Shown one piece after another: positions 45,307-53,008 of a stretch of DNA of 64,000 nt (positions are counted from its first letter, which is position 1; every line of letters starts with the position of its first letter). This stretch comes from Thermus amyloliquefaciens (lineage in GTDB: Bacteria; Deinococcota; Deinococci; Deinococcales; Thermaceae). Below the pieces are notes generated by a model. It was not told where the DNA came from. It was given only the letters and a program-made list of their open reading frames with translations, and did no database searches. The stretch is taken from assembly GCF_000744885.1 (NCBI RefSeq), contig NZ_JQMV01000003.1:1302001-1366000 (forward strand), in the 5' to 3' direction. The position numbers were made by a program, and so were the translations under genes.

Positions 45307-46149
45307 TCAGCGGCCCGGGGGCAGGAGGGTGAGGAGGTCCCCCTCCCCCAAGGGGGTGGCCAGGCCCTCGAGGTAGCGCACATCCCGGCCATTGAGCAAC
45401 ACCGCCCAGCGGGGCCTAAACCGCCAGAGGGTCTTGGGCTCCAACCAAAGGCCCACCTCCTCCTCGGCGGCCACGGCCTCCAGGGCCAAGTCCCTTAGGG
45501 CGGGGTTCACGGCAAAGGCCTTGAGGAGGGCTTCCCCCACGCTACCCGCCCGCAGGGAAAGGGGCTTGGGCAAGGCAGGGTAGGCCAGGCCCAAGGCCTG
45601 GAAGCGCACGGCCACCCTACCCTCCCTCAGGGCCAAGGCCGCATCAAACCCCTTCCGCATCACCTCCTCCTGGGCGGCCAGGTAGACGAGCCATGGGCGC
45701 ACGTCCCGCACCCTCTCCGCCACGTACCGCCCCACCTGGGCAAAGGAAAGGCCCACGTACTCCGGAGGGATATGGGCCCCCTTCGGGCCAAGCCCCCCGT
45801 GCCAAAGCCCTGCCCGGTACACCTCCCGGGCAAACTCCGCCGAGGTGTCCACGCCAAGGGTGCGGGCCAGCCAAGCGGAGAAGAAGGCCCGCCTGAGGTA
45901 AAGCTCCTCCTCCGGCACCCTGCCCTCCCAACCCAGGGCCCGGGCGGTACCCGGGTGGCGGCTCAGATGGTCGTACACCCCGGCCACAAAGGCCGCGGCC
46001 CCCTCCAGGAGCCTTTCCGCATCCAGGCGCATGGCCCGCTTCGCCTCCTCCCCAAGACCGCCAAAGGCGAGAAGGTCGGCGAAAACCGCCTCCGGTAGCG
46101 GCGGCAGGTCTAGAACCAGGGCCTCCTCACGCCACACCACCCCCTTCAT
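45307..46149 (-). CDS. Sensor-globin domain fused to a MoaD-like beta-grasp domain (predicted)
   Basis: In this 280-residue protein residues about 30-175 are all-helical and read like a protoglobin/globin-coupled-sensor fold, with His117 in YRAGLWHGGL as candidate proximal heme ligand followed by IPPEYVGLSFAQVGRYV. Residues 178-280 match a MoaD/ThiS ubiquitin-like fold: RVAVRFQALGL, SVGEALLKAF, WAVLLNGRDVRYL, PLGEGDLLTLLPP. The C-terminus is PPGR and not the Gly-Gly that MoaD needs for thiocarboxylation. I know of no described family with this pairing. The ATG overlaps the stop of a short upstream frame. The fusion is seen in sequence; heme binding and function are inference. Confidence 0.72.
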   Translation of the reverse strand: MKGVVWREEALVLDLPPLPEAVFADLLAFGGLGEEAKRAMRLDAERLLEGAAAFVAGVYDHLSRHPGTARALGWEGRVPEEELYLRRAFFSAWLARTLGVDTSAEFAREVYRAGLWHGGLGPKGAHIPPEYVGLSFAQVGRYVAERVRDVRPWLVYLAAQEEVMRKGFDAALALREGRVAVRFQALGLAYPALPKPLSLRAGSVGEALLKAFAVNPALRDLALEAVAAEEEVGLWLEPKTLWRFRPRWAVLLNGRDVRYLEGLATPLGEGDLLTLLPPGR

Positions 46150-46403
46150 CCTCCCCTCCTTTCCCGTTCCTCCCGCATTTTCCTCAGCATATCCCCCGTG
46201 CCCACCCGCCTACGCAGGGCGCGGGCGAAGGCCAGGAGCCGCAACCCTCCATCCGCAGGAAGAAGCCCACCAGCCCCGCATGCGCGTGGGAGGGGCGGAA
46301 GGGCCCCCCAGGCTGGGGAAGGGGTAAGAGAGGGTGCCCCGGAGGGCGGTGTATGGCGGTAGAAAGGGACCGCCCAGACGAAGAGGAAGTGCCAAAAGCC
46401 CAC
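46146..46403 (-). other. Region between the DUF2249 gene and the globin fusion; uncertain, possibly decayed reading frame
   Basis: About 285 bp separate the DUF1858/DUF2249 stop (46433) from the globin start. One open frame ends in RRRVGTGDMLRKMREERER and its TGA overlaps the globin ATG, which looks like translational coupling. Its middle part, however, is proline-rich in the way typical of a shadow frame. Switching frames twice gives a more hydrophobic composite containing HAHAGLVGFF. I cannot decide between a small broken gene and untranslated leader. Confidence 0.3.
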
Positions 46404-46432
46404 GGGTCCTCCCCGAGAGCGGCCCCCAGGGC

Positions 46433-47227
46433 CTAGCCCCCCTTGCGGATCAGGATCTCCACCCGCCCCGGGCCGAGGTCCTTCAGCAGGTAGGCGTGCC
46501 CCTCCTCCTCGAGGCGGGCCAGGAGGTGCACCGGGCGGCGCACGTGGTGGACCAGAAGCTTCTCCCCAGGCTTGAGGCCAGCCAAAGCCTCCAGGACCCG
46601 CATCATGGGCAGGGGGGGCTCGAGGTTCTCCTCAATCTGGACCTCCGCCTGGTAGTCCTCCCAGTCCCCTTCGCTCAAGGGGCCGGGGCCTGCGGCCACC
46701 CCTCGCCCTTCCCCAAACTGCTGGCGGTAGAAGTGAACGCGGTAATGCCTCTCCCCCAGCCGCTCGCACCAGGCCAAAAAGCCTTGCTTCCCCAGGACCT
46801 TGTAAAGGGGGATGGGCTCAAAGAGCACCTCCAAAACCAGCCTCTTCCCGGGTTCCACCTCCTGGGCCGCCGCCATGATGGCCTGGAAGGGCTCCCCGCC
46901 CCGCTCCAGGATGGGCCGCACGTCCAGCTGGAAGCCAACGGGGGCCGATAACCAAGAAGGCGGCGGGGTGCCGAGGAGGCTTTCCGCCTGCCCTATGGGC
47001 ACCTCCGGCCTGGCCTCCACCCCCAGGGCCCGGTTCAAGCGGGCCACCAGCTCCTCAGGCTCCAGCCCCCCCATCCTGGCCGCCTGGGCCACGGTGACCA
47101 GATTGGGCATGGTCTTGCGCAGAAGGGGGTTCTTGAGCTTCTGGAAAACGGGGCTTGCCTCCACCAGGACCTGAAGGAGCTCTGGCCAGCGCCTTAGGAC
47201 CTCGGCCACCTTCATCTCGGGGTGCAC
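46433..47227 (-). CDS. DUF1858-DUF2249-DUF2249 protein
   Basis: This 264-residue protein has an N-terminal DUF1858 helix bundle (MKVAEVLRRWPELLQVLVEASP, related to the ScdA N-terminus) and then two DUF2249 alpha-beta domains (about 95-170 and 185-264, the latter with ALAGLKPGEKLLVHHVRRPVHL). DUF2249 genes cluster with nitrite and NO metabolism in many bacteria. GTG 47227 overlaps the stop of the upstream single-DUF2249 gene (TAGTG); ATG 47254 would extend it by nine residues. It is probably part of the operon behind FNR-type box 2. Confidence 0.82.
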   Translation of the reverse strand: MHPEMKVAEVLRRWPELLQVLVEASPVFQKLKNPLLRKTMPNLVTVAQAARMGGLEPEELVARLNRALGVEARPEVPIGQAESLLGTPPPSWLSAPVGFQLDVRPILERGGEPFQAIMAAAQEVEPGKRLVLEVLFEPIPLYKVLGKQGFLAWCERLGERHYRVHFYRQQFGEGRGVAAGPGPLSEGDWEDYQAEVQIEENLEPPLPMMRVLEALAGLKPGEKLLVHHVRRPVHLLARLEEEGHAYLLKDLGPGRVEILIRKGG

Positions 47228-47445
47228 TACCGCTTGCCGATCCTCACCCGCCATACCTCCGGTCCCTCCTCCAGGTACGCCCAGTCCACCTGCCCCGGCC
47301 TTTCCGCCATGAGCTGGTAGTAAAGGGGCTTGGGATCGTGGTCGTTGACCAAGACCAAGCTCTCCCCAGGCTTCAGGCTGTCAAAAAGGGCAAAGATCCG
47401 GGGGTGCCGTTCCCGTGGGGGTAAGGTGCGCACATCCAGCTCCAT
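47227..47445 (-). CDS. DUF2249 protein
   Basis: This 72-residue single-domain protein has the DUF2249 signature (LDVRTLPPRERHPRIFALFDSL, then LVNDHDPKPLYYQLMAERPG). It is homologous to the two C-terminal domains of the next gene. It begins the operon that runs to the globin-MoaD gene, and its ATG lies 41.5 bp from the centre of FNR-type box 2. The molecular function of this family is not established. Confidence 0.85.
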   Translation of the reverse strand: MELDVRTLPPRERHPRIFALFDSLKPGESLVLVNDHDPKPLYYQLMAERPGQVDWAYLEEGPEVWRVRIGKR

Positions 47446-47479
47446 GCCCTAAGCCTCCCTCGCCCTTCCCTTCCCCGCC

Positions 47480-47493
47480 ATGACCTGGGTCAT
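47480..47493 (-). promoter_or_regulatory. FNR-type box 2, upstream of the DUF2249 operon
   Basis: ATGACCTGGGTCAT is a 14-bp near-perfect palindrome (only the central CTGG breaks symmetry). Its centre is exactly 41.5 bp upstream of ATG 47445, the class II activator position if the message is leaderless. Confidence 0.72.
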
Positions 47494-47530
47494 GCCCTCT
47501 TTTCGCCGGATCGTTCTCGGGAAGGCTCGG

Positions 47531-47580
47531 AAAAGCCGACCCCTTTTCGGGGCCCCCGCCCTGACGAAGCCAGGGCGGGG
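47531..47580 (-). terminator. Double-hairpin terminator of the nar operon
   Basis: On the minus strand, 14 bp after the narK2 stop, CCCCGCCCTG pairs with CAGGGCGGGG across a short loop. A second hairpin CCCC-GAAAA-GGGG follows, then TCGGCTTTT. Confidence 0.78.
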
Positions 47581-47594
47581 TAGAGCAGGGTGCG

Positions 47595-48926
47595 CTAGCA
47601 GGGCTTTTCCGCCCCTTTTCGGGCGTAGTAGTACCAGTTCAGGAAGAGGTTGAAGGCGTAGAAGACCATGAGGCCATAGAAGAAGGCGGTAAAGCTCCCT
47701 GTGGCCTTTTGCGTGTAGCCGGCCAAGGTGGAGAAGATGAAAGGCCCATAGGCGGCGATGGCCGCAGTCCAGCCGATGACCCCACCCGCCTGCCTGGGGG
47801 GGAAGATCATGGGCATCTGCTTGAAGGTGCTGGCGTTCCCCACCCCGCTGAAGAAGAAGACCAAGAGCATGGCCAGAACAAAGAAGGGGAACTGCTCCAA
47901 GGAGGTGGGCCGGGTATAGAGGGTCACCAGAAGGGCGGAGAGGAAGATGCCGATGGCGGAAACCTGGGTGACGATGGCCCCTCCATAGCGGTCTGAGATG
48001 GGCCCAGCGATGACCCTGGCCAACGAACCCACCAGCGGGCCCAGGAAGGCGTACTTCAGGGGATCGGGGGCACCGTCAAACTTCCCGTAGACCTCCCGGA
48101 TCAAAAGGGGAAAGATGGCGGAAAACCCGGAGAAGGAGCCGAAGGTCATGATGTAGAGGCTGGTCATGAACCAGGTGTGTTTGTCGCGGAAGATGTCCAA
48201 CTGCTCGCGAAAGTTAGCGCGCACCGGGACGCTTCTTAAGTACACCCATGCCAGCAAGGCCCCCACCAGCACAAAGGGCACCCAGATGAAGGTGGCGTTC
48301 TGCAACCAGATGGGTTGGGATACCCCGGGCTTGGGGGTAAAGGTTTGGGGCCCGCCCAGAAGGGAGCCAAAAAGGGCGAAGCCGATGATCCAAGGGGTCA
48401 CGAACTGGACCACGGAAACGCCGAAGTTGCCGATGCCCGCTTGTAACCCTAGGGCCGTCCCCTGGAGGCGCTTGGGGAAAAAGTAGCTGGTGGAGGGCAT
48501 GAAGCCCGAGAAGTTCCCCCCGCCGATCCCCGCCAAGAAGGCCAAGAGGAGAAGGATCCAGTAGGGGGTATGGGTGTTCTGCACGGCAAAGCTCCAGCCC
48601 AGGAGGGGGATGAGCAGAAGCAGGGTGGAGAAGGTCACCAGGTGCCGGGTGCCCAGAATAGGGGGCAGGAAGGTCCAGACGATGCGCAAGGTGCCCCCAG
48701 CGAGCCCCGGCATGGCCGTGAGCCAGAAAAGCTGGAGGGTGGAAAGCTCAAACCCCACCTTGGGCAGGCGCACCACCAGGGCGCTCACCACAAACCAGGT
48801 GATGAAGGACAGGGTGAGGTTGAAGGTGGTGATCCAAAGGGTGCGCCAGGCCAAGGCGGCATCCCACCGCTTGGGATCCTCGGGGTTCCACTCGGAGATC
48901 CAGGTACCCTTCGCTGCCTTCAGCAT
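47595..48926 (-). CDS. narK2: Nitrate/nitrite transporter NarK2 (major facilitator family)
   Basis: This 443-residue protein has 12 predicted membrane segments. Nitrate-porter signatures are the glycine-rich GIGGGNFSGFMPSTSYFFPK in helix 5 and GNASTFKQMPMIFPP in the second half. It should carry nitrate in or exchange nitrate and nitrite. The ATG overlaps the restored narK1 stop by 7 bp. It is the last gene of the nar operon. Confidence 0.92.
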   Translation of the reverse strand: MLKAAKGTWISEWNPEDPKRWDAALAWRTLWITTFNLTLSFITWFVVSALVVRLPKVGFELSTLQLFWLTAMPGLAGGTLRIVWTFLPPILGTRHLVTFSTLLLLIPLLGWSFAVQNTHTPYWILLLLAFLAGIGGGNFSGFMPSTSYFFPKRLQGTALGLQAGIGNFGVSVVQFVTPWIIGFALFGSLLGGPQTFTPKPGVSQPIWLQNATFIWVPFVLVGALLAWVYLRSVPVRANFREQLDIFRDKHTWFMTSLYIMTFGSFSGFSAIFPLLIREVYGKFDGAPDPLKYAFLGPLVGSLARVIAGPISDRYGGAIVTQVSAIGIFLSALLVTLYTRPTSLEQFPFFVLAMLLVFFFSGVGNASTFKQMPMIFPPRQAGGVIGWTAAIAAYGPFIFSTLAGYTQKATGSFTAFFYGLMVFYAFNLFLNWYYYARKGAEKPC

Positions 48927-50250
48927 GGGCGATCTCCTTTCAATTCAAACTCGTTTTTAAGGTGCTTGGCCTCCTGTTGCAGAAGCTGGAGGACGGTAAG
49001 GTGCATCCAGAGGAAGCTCACCGCGGCAAGAAGGAAGAGGACGAAGAAGGTCATCTGGGGCAGACCAGTCCAGGCCTGGGCGTAGGCGAAAAGGGGCGGG
49101 AGGAAGAAGCCCCCCAAGGCCCCCAGCAAGCCCACCAGCCCCCCACGGCCCCCACGTCCTTGGGGAAGTAGGTGGGGATGTGTTTGTACACCGCCGCCTT
49201 ACCGACCCCCATTCCCACACCAATCAGGAACACCAAGGCGGTGAAGAGCCAAACGTTCATGGTGAACCGCATGACCTCCTTGGCCCCCTGCTTGGTGTAG
49301 AGGACGATGTGCCCCTCCGGCATCATGAGAACCCCCGAGGCCAGGAGGATGATGCCGAAGGTCCAGTACATGACCCTCCGGGCCCCGAAGCGGTCGGAAA
49401 AGTAGCCGCCCAGGGGCCTTAGGAGGCTCGCGGGGAAGATGAAGAGGGCGGTGAGGAGGGCGGCTTCATGCAGAGGCAGGCCGAAGACATCCACGTAGTA
49501 CTTGGGCAGCCAGGCGCTTAGGGCCACGTAGGCCCCGAAGACCACCACGTAGTAGAGGCTGAAGCGCCAAACCCTTACGTACCTAAGGGGTGCCAGCATT
49601 TCCAAGAAGGGCCTTCCCTGCCCTGGGCGCTTATCCTGCCTGGGGGTACCGACCCACATGACCAAGCCCATCAGGACGAGGAGCACCGCGTACAGGAAGG
49701 GAATGAAGCGCCAGCCCCCTGGGATGAGCCCCCCCAGGTACCCAGCGGCGGGGACGCTGGCGATGAGGGCCGGGCCGATGAACTTGGTGACGCTGGCCCC
49801 CACGTTCCCCGCGCCAAAGACCCCGAGGGCAAACCCCTGTTGGTCCTTGGGGAACCAGGCGGAGTTCCAGGCGATGCCCACGCTGAAAGAGTTGCCGGCA
49901 AAGCCCACCAAGAAGGCGTAAAGAAGGAGCTCCTGGTAGCTTCCTGCCCGGGATACCAGGTAGGCGGGGATGGCGGTGAAGAAGAGCATGAGGGTGAAGA
50001 CGAGCCGCCCTCCGTAGCGGTCGGTGAGGATGCCAGCGAAAAGCCGCCACAGGGAGCCGTTCAGGATGGCCACCGCCGAGAGCCAGGAAAGCTGTACGTC
50101 CGTGAGGCCAAACTCCTTGCGGATGGGCACCCCCAGCACCCCGAACATCAGCCAGACGGCGAACATCACCGTGAAGCCGAGGGTGGAGAGCCAGAGAACC
50201 CTAAGCCGGTCTGGACGTTCTTTTTCCAGCTGAAGGGGATCCTGGACCAT
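48920..50250 (-). CDS. narK1: Nitrate/nitrite transporter NarK1 with an apparent frameshift near the 3' end
   Basis: The first frame (50250-49051) encodes membrane segments 1-10 with the nitrate-porter motif GFAGNSFSVGIAWNSAWFPK. It then runs out of frame after KDVGAVGG. The frame ending at 48920 continues with LLGALGGFFLPPLFAYAQAW and the last two segments. One extra C in the C6 run at 49139-49144 joins them into about 443 residues. As sequenced the protein would lack its last two helices. Because the defect is one base in a homopolymer, an intact gene is quite possible. Confidence 0.85.
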
Positions 50251-50253
50251 GGT

Positions 50254-50931
50254 TCACCTCGCCAGCTTGCGTATCCAGATGGCTATCTGCCAAGGCCTAA
50301 AGAGGTAGCCCAGAGGGACGGTGATGATGTGGACCAACCGGGAGAAGGGGAAGAGCGCTAGGAAGACCCAGAAGTTGAAGACGTGGAGCTGGGTCCAGAA
50401 GGGCAGGTCGGCGATGAGTTCCGGCCGAGGCTGCAGGGTGAGAACAGACCACAGGTAGGGGGTCATGACCGCCGGGAACCAGAAGCTCCCGTAGCGGTAA
50501 AAGAGGGCGGTAAGGACCCCGGAAAGGGCGGAGACGAAGACCACCACCAGCACCAGGTAATCCATAGGGGTGGAAGCCGCCCGCACCCGGGCCACGGCCA
50601 TCCGCCGGGCCAGGAGCACGTAGGTGCCCACAAGGGCCCAAAGCCCAAGGCCGAGCCCGGTGATCTCCAGGAGGTAAAGCCTTAAGGGCACAGCGTTCCA
50701 AAGGAGAAGCCCCTTGGGGACCAAAAGGGCCAGAAGGTGGCCAAGGAGCACCAAGACCAGCCCCCAGTGCATGGCCACGGAGCCGTAAAAGAGGCGCTTT
50801 TGTTCTAGAAGCTGGCTGGACTGGGCCGAGACGGAAAAGGGCCTATACACCATGCGGTAGGCGGTGACCGCCACCGCCAAGGTGAGGGCGATGTAGGGGA
50901 AGACGCCGAAGAGAAGGGTGTTCCAGTTCAT
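50254..50931 (-). CDS. narI: Respiratory nitrate reductase gamma subunit (cytochrome b)
   Basis: This 225-residue membrane subunit has five transmembrane helices. The His residues that bind two b hemes are in GSVAMHWGLVLVLLGHLLAL and QLHVFNFWVFLALFPFSRLVH. It takes electrons from menaquinol and passes them to NarH. It follows narJ and precedes narK1 with 3 bp gaps, typical of the nar operon. Confidence 0.94.
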   Translation of the reverse strand: MNWNTLLFGVFPYIALTLAVAVTAYRMVYRPFSVSAQSSQLLEQKRLFYGSVAMHWGLVLVLLGHLLALLVPKGLLLWNAVPLRLYLLEITGLGLGLWALVGTYVLLARRMAVARVRAASTPMDYLVLVVVFVSALSGVLTALFYRYGSFWFPAVMTPYLWSVLTLQPRPELIADLPFWTQLHVFNFWVFLALFPFSRLVHIITVPLGYLFRPWQIAIWIRKLAR

Positions 50932-50934
50932 CCT

Positions 50935-51447
50935 TCACCTCCCTGCCAGGACGCCTTGCAAAGCCTCCTGGACCCCCTCGAGGACCAGGAGGTAGGGGTT
51001 CTTGGCGTCCAGGGTCTTAAGGGTCTTGTGCATCTCCGTAAGGGCCTTGGGCAGGATTTCCAAGAGCTCGGGAAGGGGGTCTTGGCACCGGGCCAGGTAG
51101 CGGAGGACATTGCTCAAGTGGTCGGGAAGCTCGCTTCCCGGGTCCAGGCCCACCTCCCGGAAGGCCCGCACCAAAGCGGCCAGAAGCTCCCCCCGCTGGT
51201 AGCTCTCCCCGTACACCGCAAAGCCCACATAGGGCGCGGTGGTGGGGGTGAGGTCCAGGGTGCGGGTGTAAAGCTCCTCCCACTCCCCCAAGGAGAGTTC
51301 CTCCACCCGGCGCAGGAAGCGCTCCAGCTTCTGCTTGGCAGGGCCCCGGGGGCACTCAATCCAGCGCCGCCACAGCTCCTCCAAACGGCCGGGCAGGGGA
51401 TAGTCCAGGGCCAAGGCCAGGGTTTCCAAGAGGGTAGGGTTACCCAT
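50935..51447 (-). CDS. narJ: Nitrate reductase assembly chaperone
   Basis: This 170-residue cytoplasmic helical protein of the NarJ/TorD family is required to insert the Mo cofactor into NarG. Conserved features are LALALDYPLP at the N-terminus, LYTRTLDLTPTTAPYVGFAVYGESYQRG in the centre and DHLSNVLRYLARC. It lies between narH and narI. Confidence 0.92.
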   Translation of the reverse strand: MGNPTLLETLALALDYPLPGRLEELWRRWIECPRGPAKQKLERFLRRVEELSLGEWEELYTRTLDLTPTTAPYVGFAVYGESYQRGELLAALVRAFREVGLDPGSELPDHLSNVLRYLARCQDPLPELLEILPKALTEMHKTLKTLDAKNPYLLVLEGVQEALQGVLAGR

Positions 51448-51457
51448 GGCCTCCCCC

Positions 51458-52993
51458 CTACTCCCCCCTCAAGGGGGGCTGGATGTAACCGAAGCCCGCC
51501 TCGCCCTTGTGGGCCAGGGGATCCTTCCAGACCTCGGCGGCCATCTCCCGGTGGTAGGGAGGCAGGACGAAGCGCTCCTCCAAGGTGGGCAGGGTGGTGA
51601 GGCGGTAGATGGCCTCGGCCTCCTCCAGGGTGAGCCTCGCGTCCGCCAGCACCTTCAGGGCCTTCTCCGTGGGCCTTCCCTCGAGGCTTTCCTGCCGCTT
51701 CAGGATGCGCACCGCCAGCATCTTCTTCAGGGCGGGGACGATGAGGCTCTCGTTGCCGGCGGTGAAGAGGTTGGCCAGGTACTTCACCGGCATCCTGGTC
51801 TTTTCCAGGTTCTCGTACACCTCAAAGTCCAAGTCGGTCTCCGGGAGGTCTAGCCGCACCAGCCCACCGTTCCCCTGGCTAGCCCTAAGCGCCTTCTCCA
51901 AGGTGGAAACCACGGGGGAAAGGGGCGGGACGTAGAACATCATGGCCAAGGTGCGGTACTCGGGGTGCAAGGGGAAGGCCAGCCCCCAGAGCTTCACGAA
52001 CTTGTAGATGGGGGAGTTCTGGGCCGCCCGGATCCAGCCGTCGTCAAGGCCCTCGGCTTTGGCGGCGGCGATGACCTCGGGGTCAAAGGGATCCAGGATG
52101 ATCCCGAGCTGGGACTCTACCAGCCGGTCGTCGGGCACCATGGCGGCCTCGGGGATACGGTCGGCATCGTAAAGAAGAACCCCCATGTAGCGGATCCGCC
52201 CCACGCAGGAGTGGGCGCAGGCCGGGGCCTGGCCGGTTTCCAGCCGGGGGAAGCAGAGGATGCACTTCTCGCTCTTCCCCGTGGCCCAGTTGTAGTAGAC
52301 CTTCTTGTAGGGGCAGGCGGCCACGCACATCCGCCACGCCTTGCACTTGTTCTCGTTGACCAGGACCACCCCGTCCTCCGCCCGCTTGTAGATGGCCCCC
52401 GAGGGGCAGGCGGCCACGCAGGCGGGGTTCAGGCAGTGGTTGCAGATGCGGGGCAGGTACTGGAAGACCACCCCCTCGATCTCGGAAAGCTGGGCCCGCA
52501 CCTCGGGGTCCAAAGCCGCCAGGTTGGGGTCGTTCTCGGCGTAAAGGGGGCTTCCCCCCAGGTCGTCGTCCCAGTTGGGCCCAGCCGTTGGGGTCATGGG
52601 TTCCCCCGTGATCATGGAGATGGGAATGGCGGTGGGCTGATCCTCCCCTTCTGGGCTGGTGAAGAGGTCGCTGTAGCGGAAGGTGTAGGGCTCGTAGTAA
52701 TCGTCCAGGGAGGGCAGGGCGGGGTTGAAGAAGAGGCGGGCAAGCCCCTGGGCGCGCGAGTGAAGACGCAGGTCCAGATGGCCATCCTTATAGGTCCAGC
52801 CCCCCCGGAAGCGCTCCTGGTCCTCCCAGCCCGTGGGGTAGCCGGCCCCAGGCCGGGTCTCCACGTTGTTCCACCACATGTACTCCGCGCCCTTGCGGTC
52901 GGTCCAGAGGTTCTTGCAGGCGATGGAGCAGGTGTGGCAGCCGATGCACTTGTCCAGGTGGAAGAGCATGGACATGTGGGCTCTAACCTTCAC
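51458..52993 (-). CDS. narH: Respiratory nitrate reductase beta subunit
   Basis: This 511-residue iron-sulfur subunit has four cysteine clusters: CIGCHTCSIACKN, CNHCLNPACVAACPSG, CKAWRMCVAACPYKK (with Trp replacing a Cys, as in the 3Fe-4S site) and CILCFPRLETGQAPACAHSC. It relays electrons from NarI to NarG on the cytoplasmic side. The length matches the family. Confidence 0.96.
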   Translation of the reverse strand: MKVRAHMSMLFHLDKCIGCHTCSIACKNLWTDRKGAEYMWWNNVETRPGAGYPTGWEDQERFRGGWTYKDGHLDLRLHSRAQGLARLFFNPALPSLDDYYEPYTFRYSDLFTSPEGEDQPTAIPISMITGEPMTPTAGPNWDDDLGGSPLYAENDPNLAALDPEVRAQLSEIEGVVFQYLPRICNHCLNPACVAACPSGAIYKRAEDGVVLVNENKCKAWRMCVAACPYKKVYYNWATGKSEKCILCFPRLETGQAPACAHSCVGRIRYMGVLLYDADRIPEAAMVPDDRLVESQLGIILDPFDPEVIAAAKAEGLDDGWIRAAQNSPIYKFVKLWGLAFPLHPEYRTLAMMFYVPPLSPVVSTLEKALRASQGNGGLVRLDLPETDLDFEVYENLEKTRMPVKYLANLFTAGNESLIVPALKKMLAVRILKRQESLEGRPTEKALKVLADARLTLEEAEAIYRLTTLPTLEERFVLPPYHREMAAEVWKDPLAHKGEAGFGYIQPPLRGE

Positions 52994-53008
52994 GGTCTTC
53001 CTCCTTTC

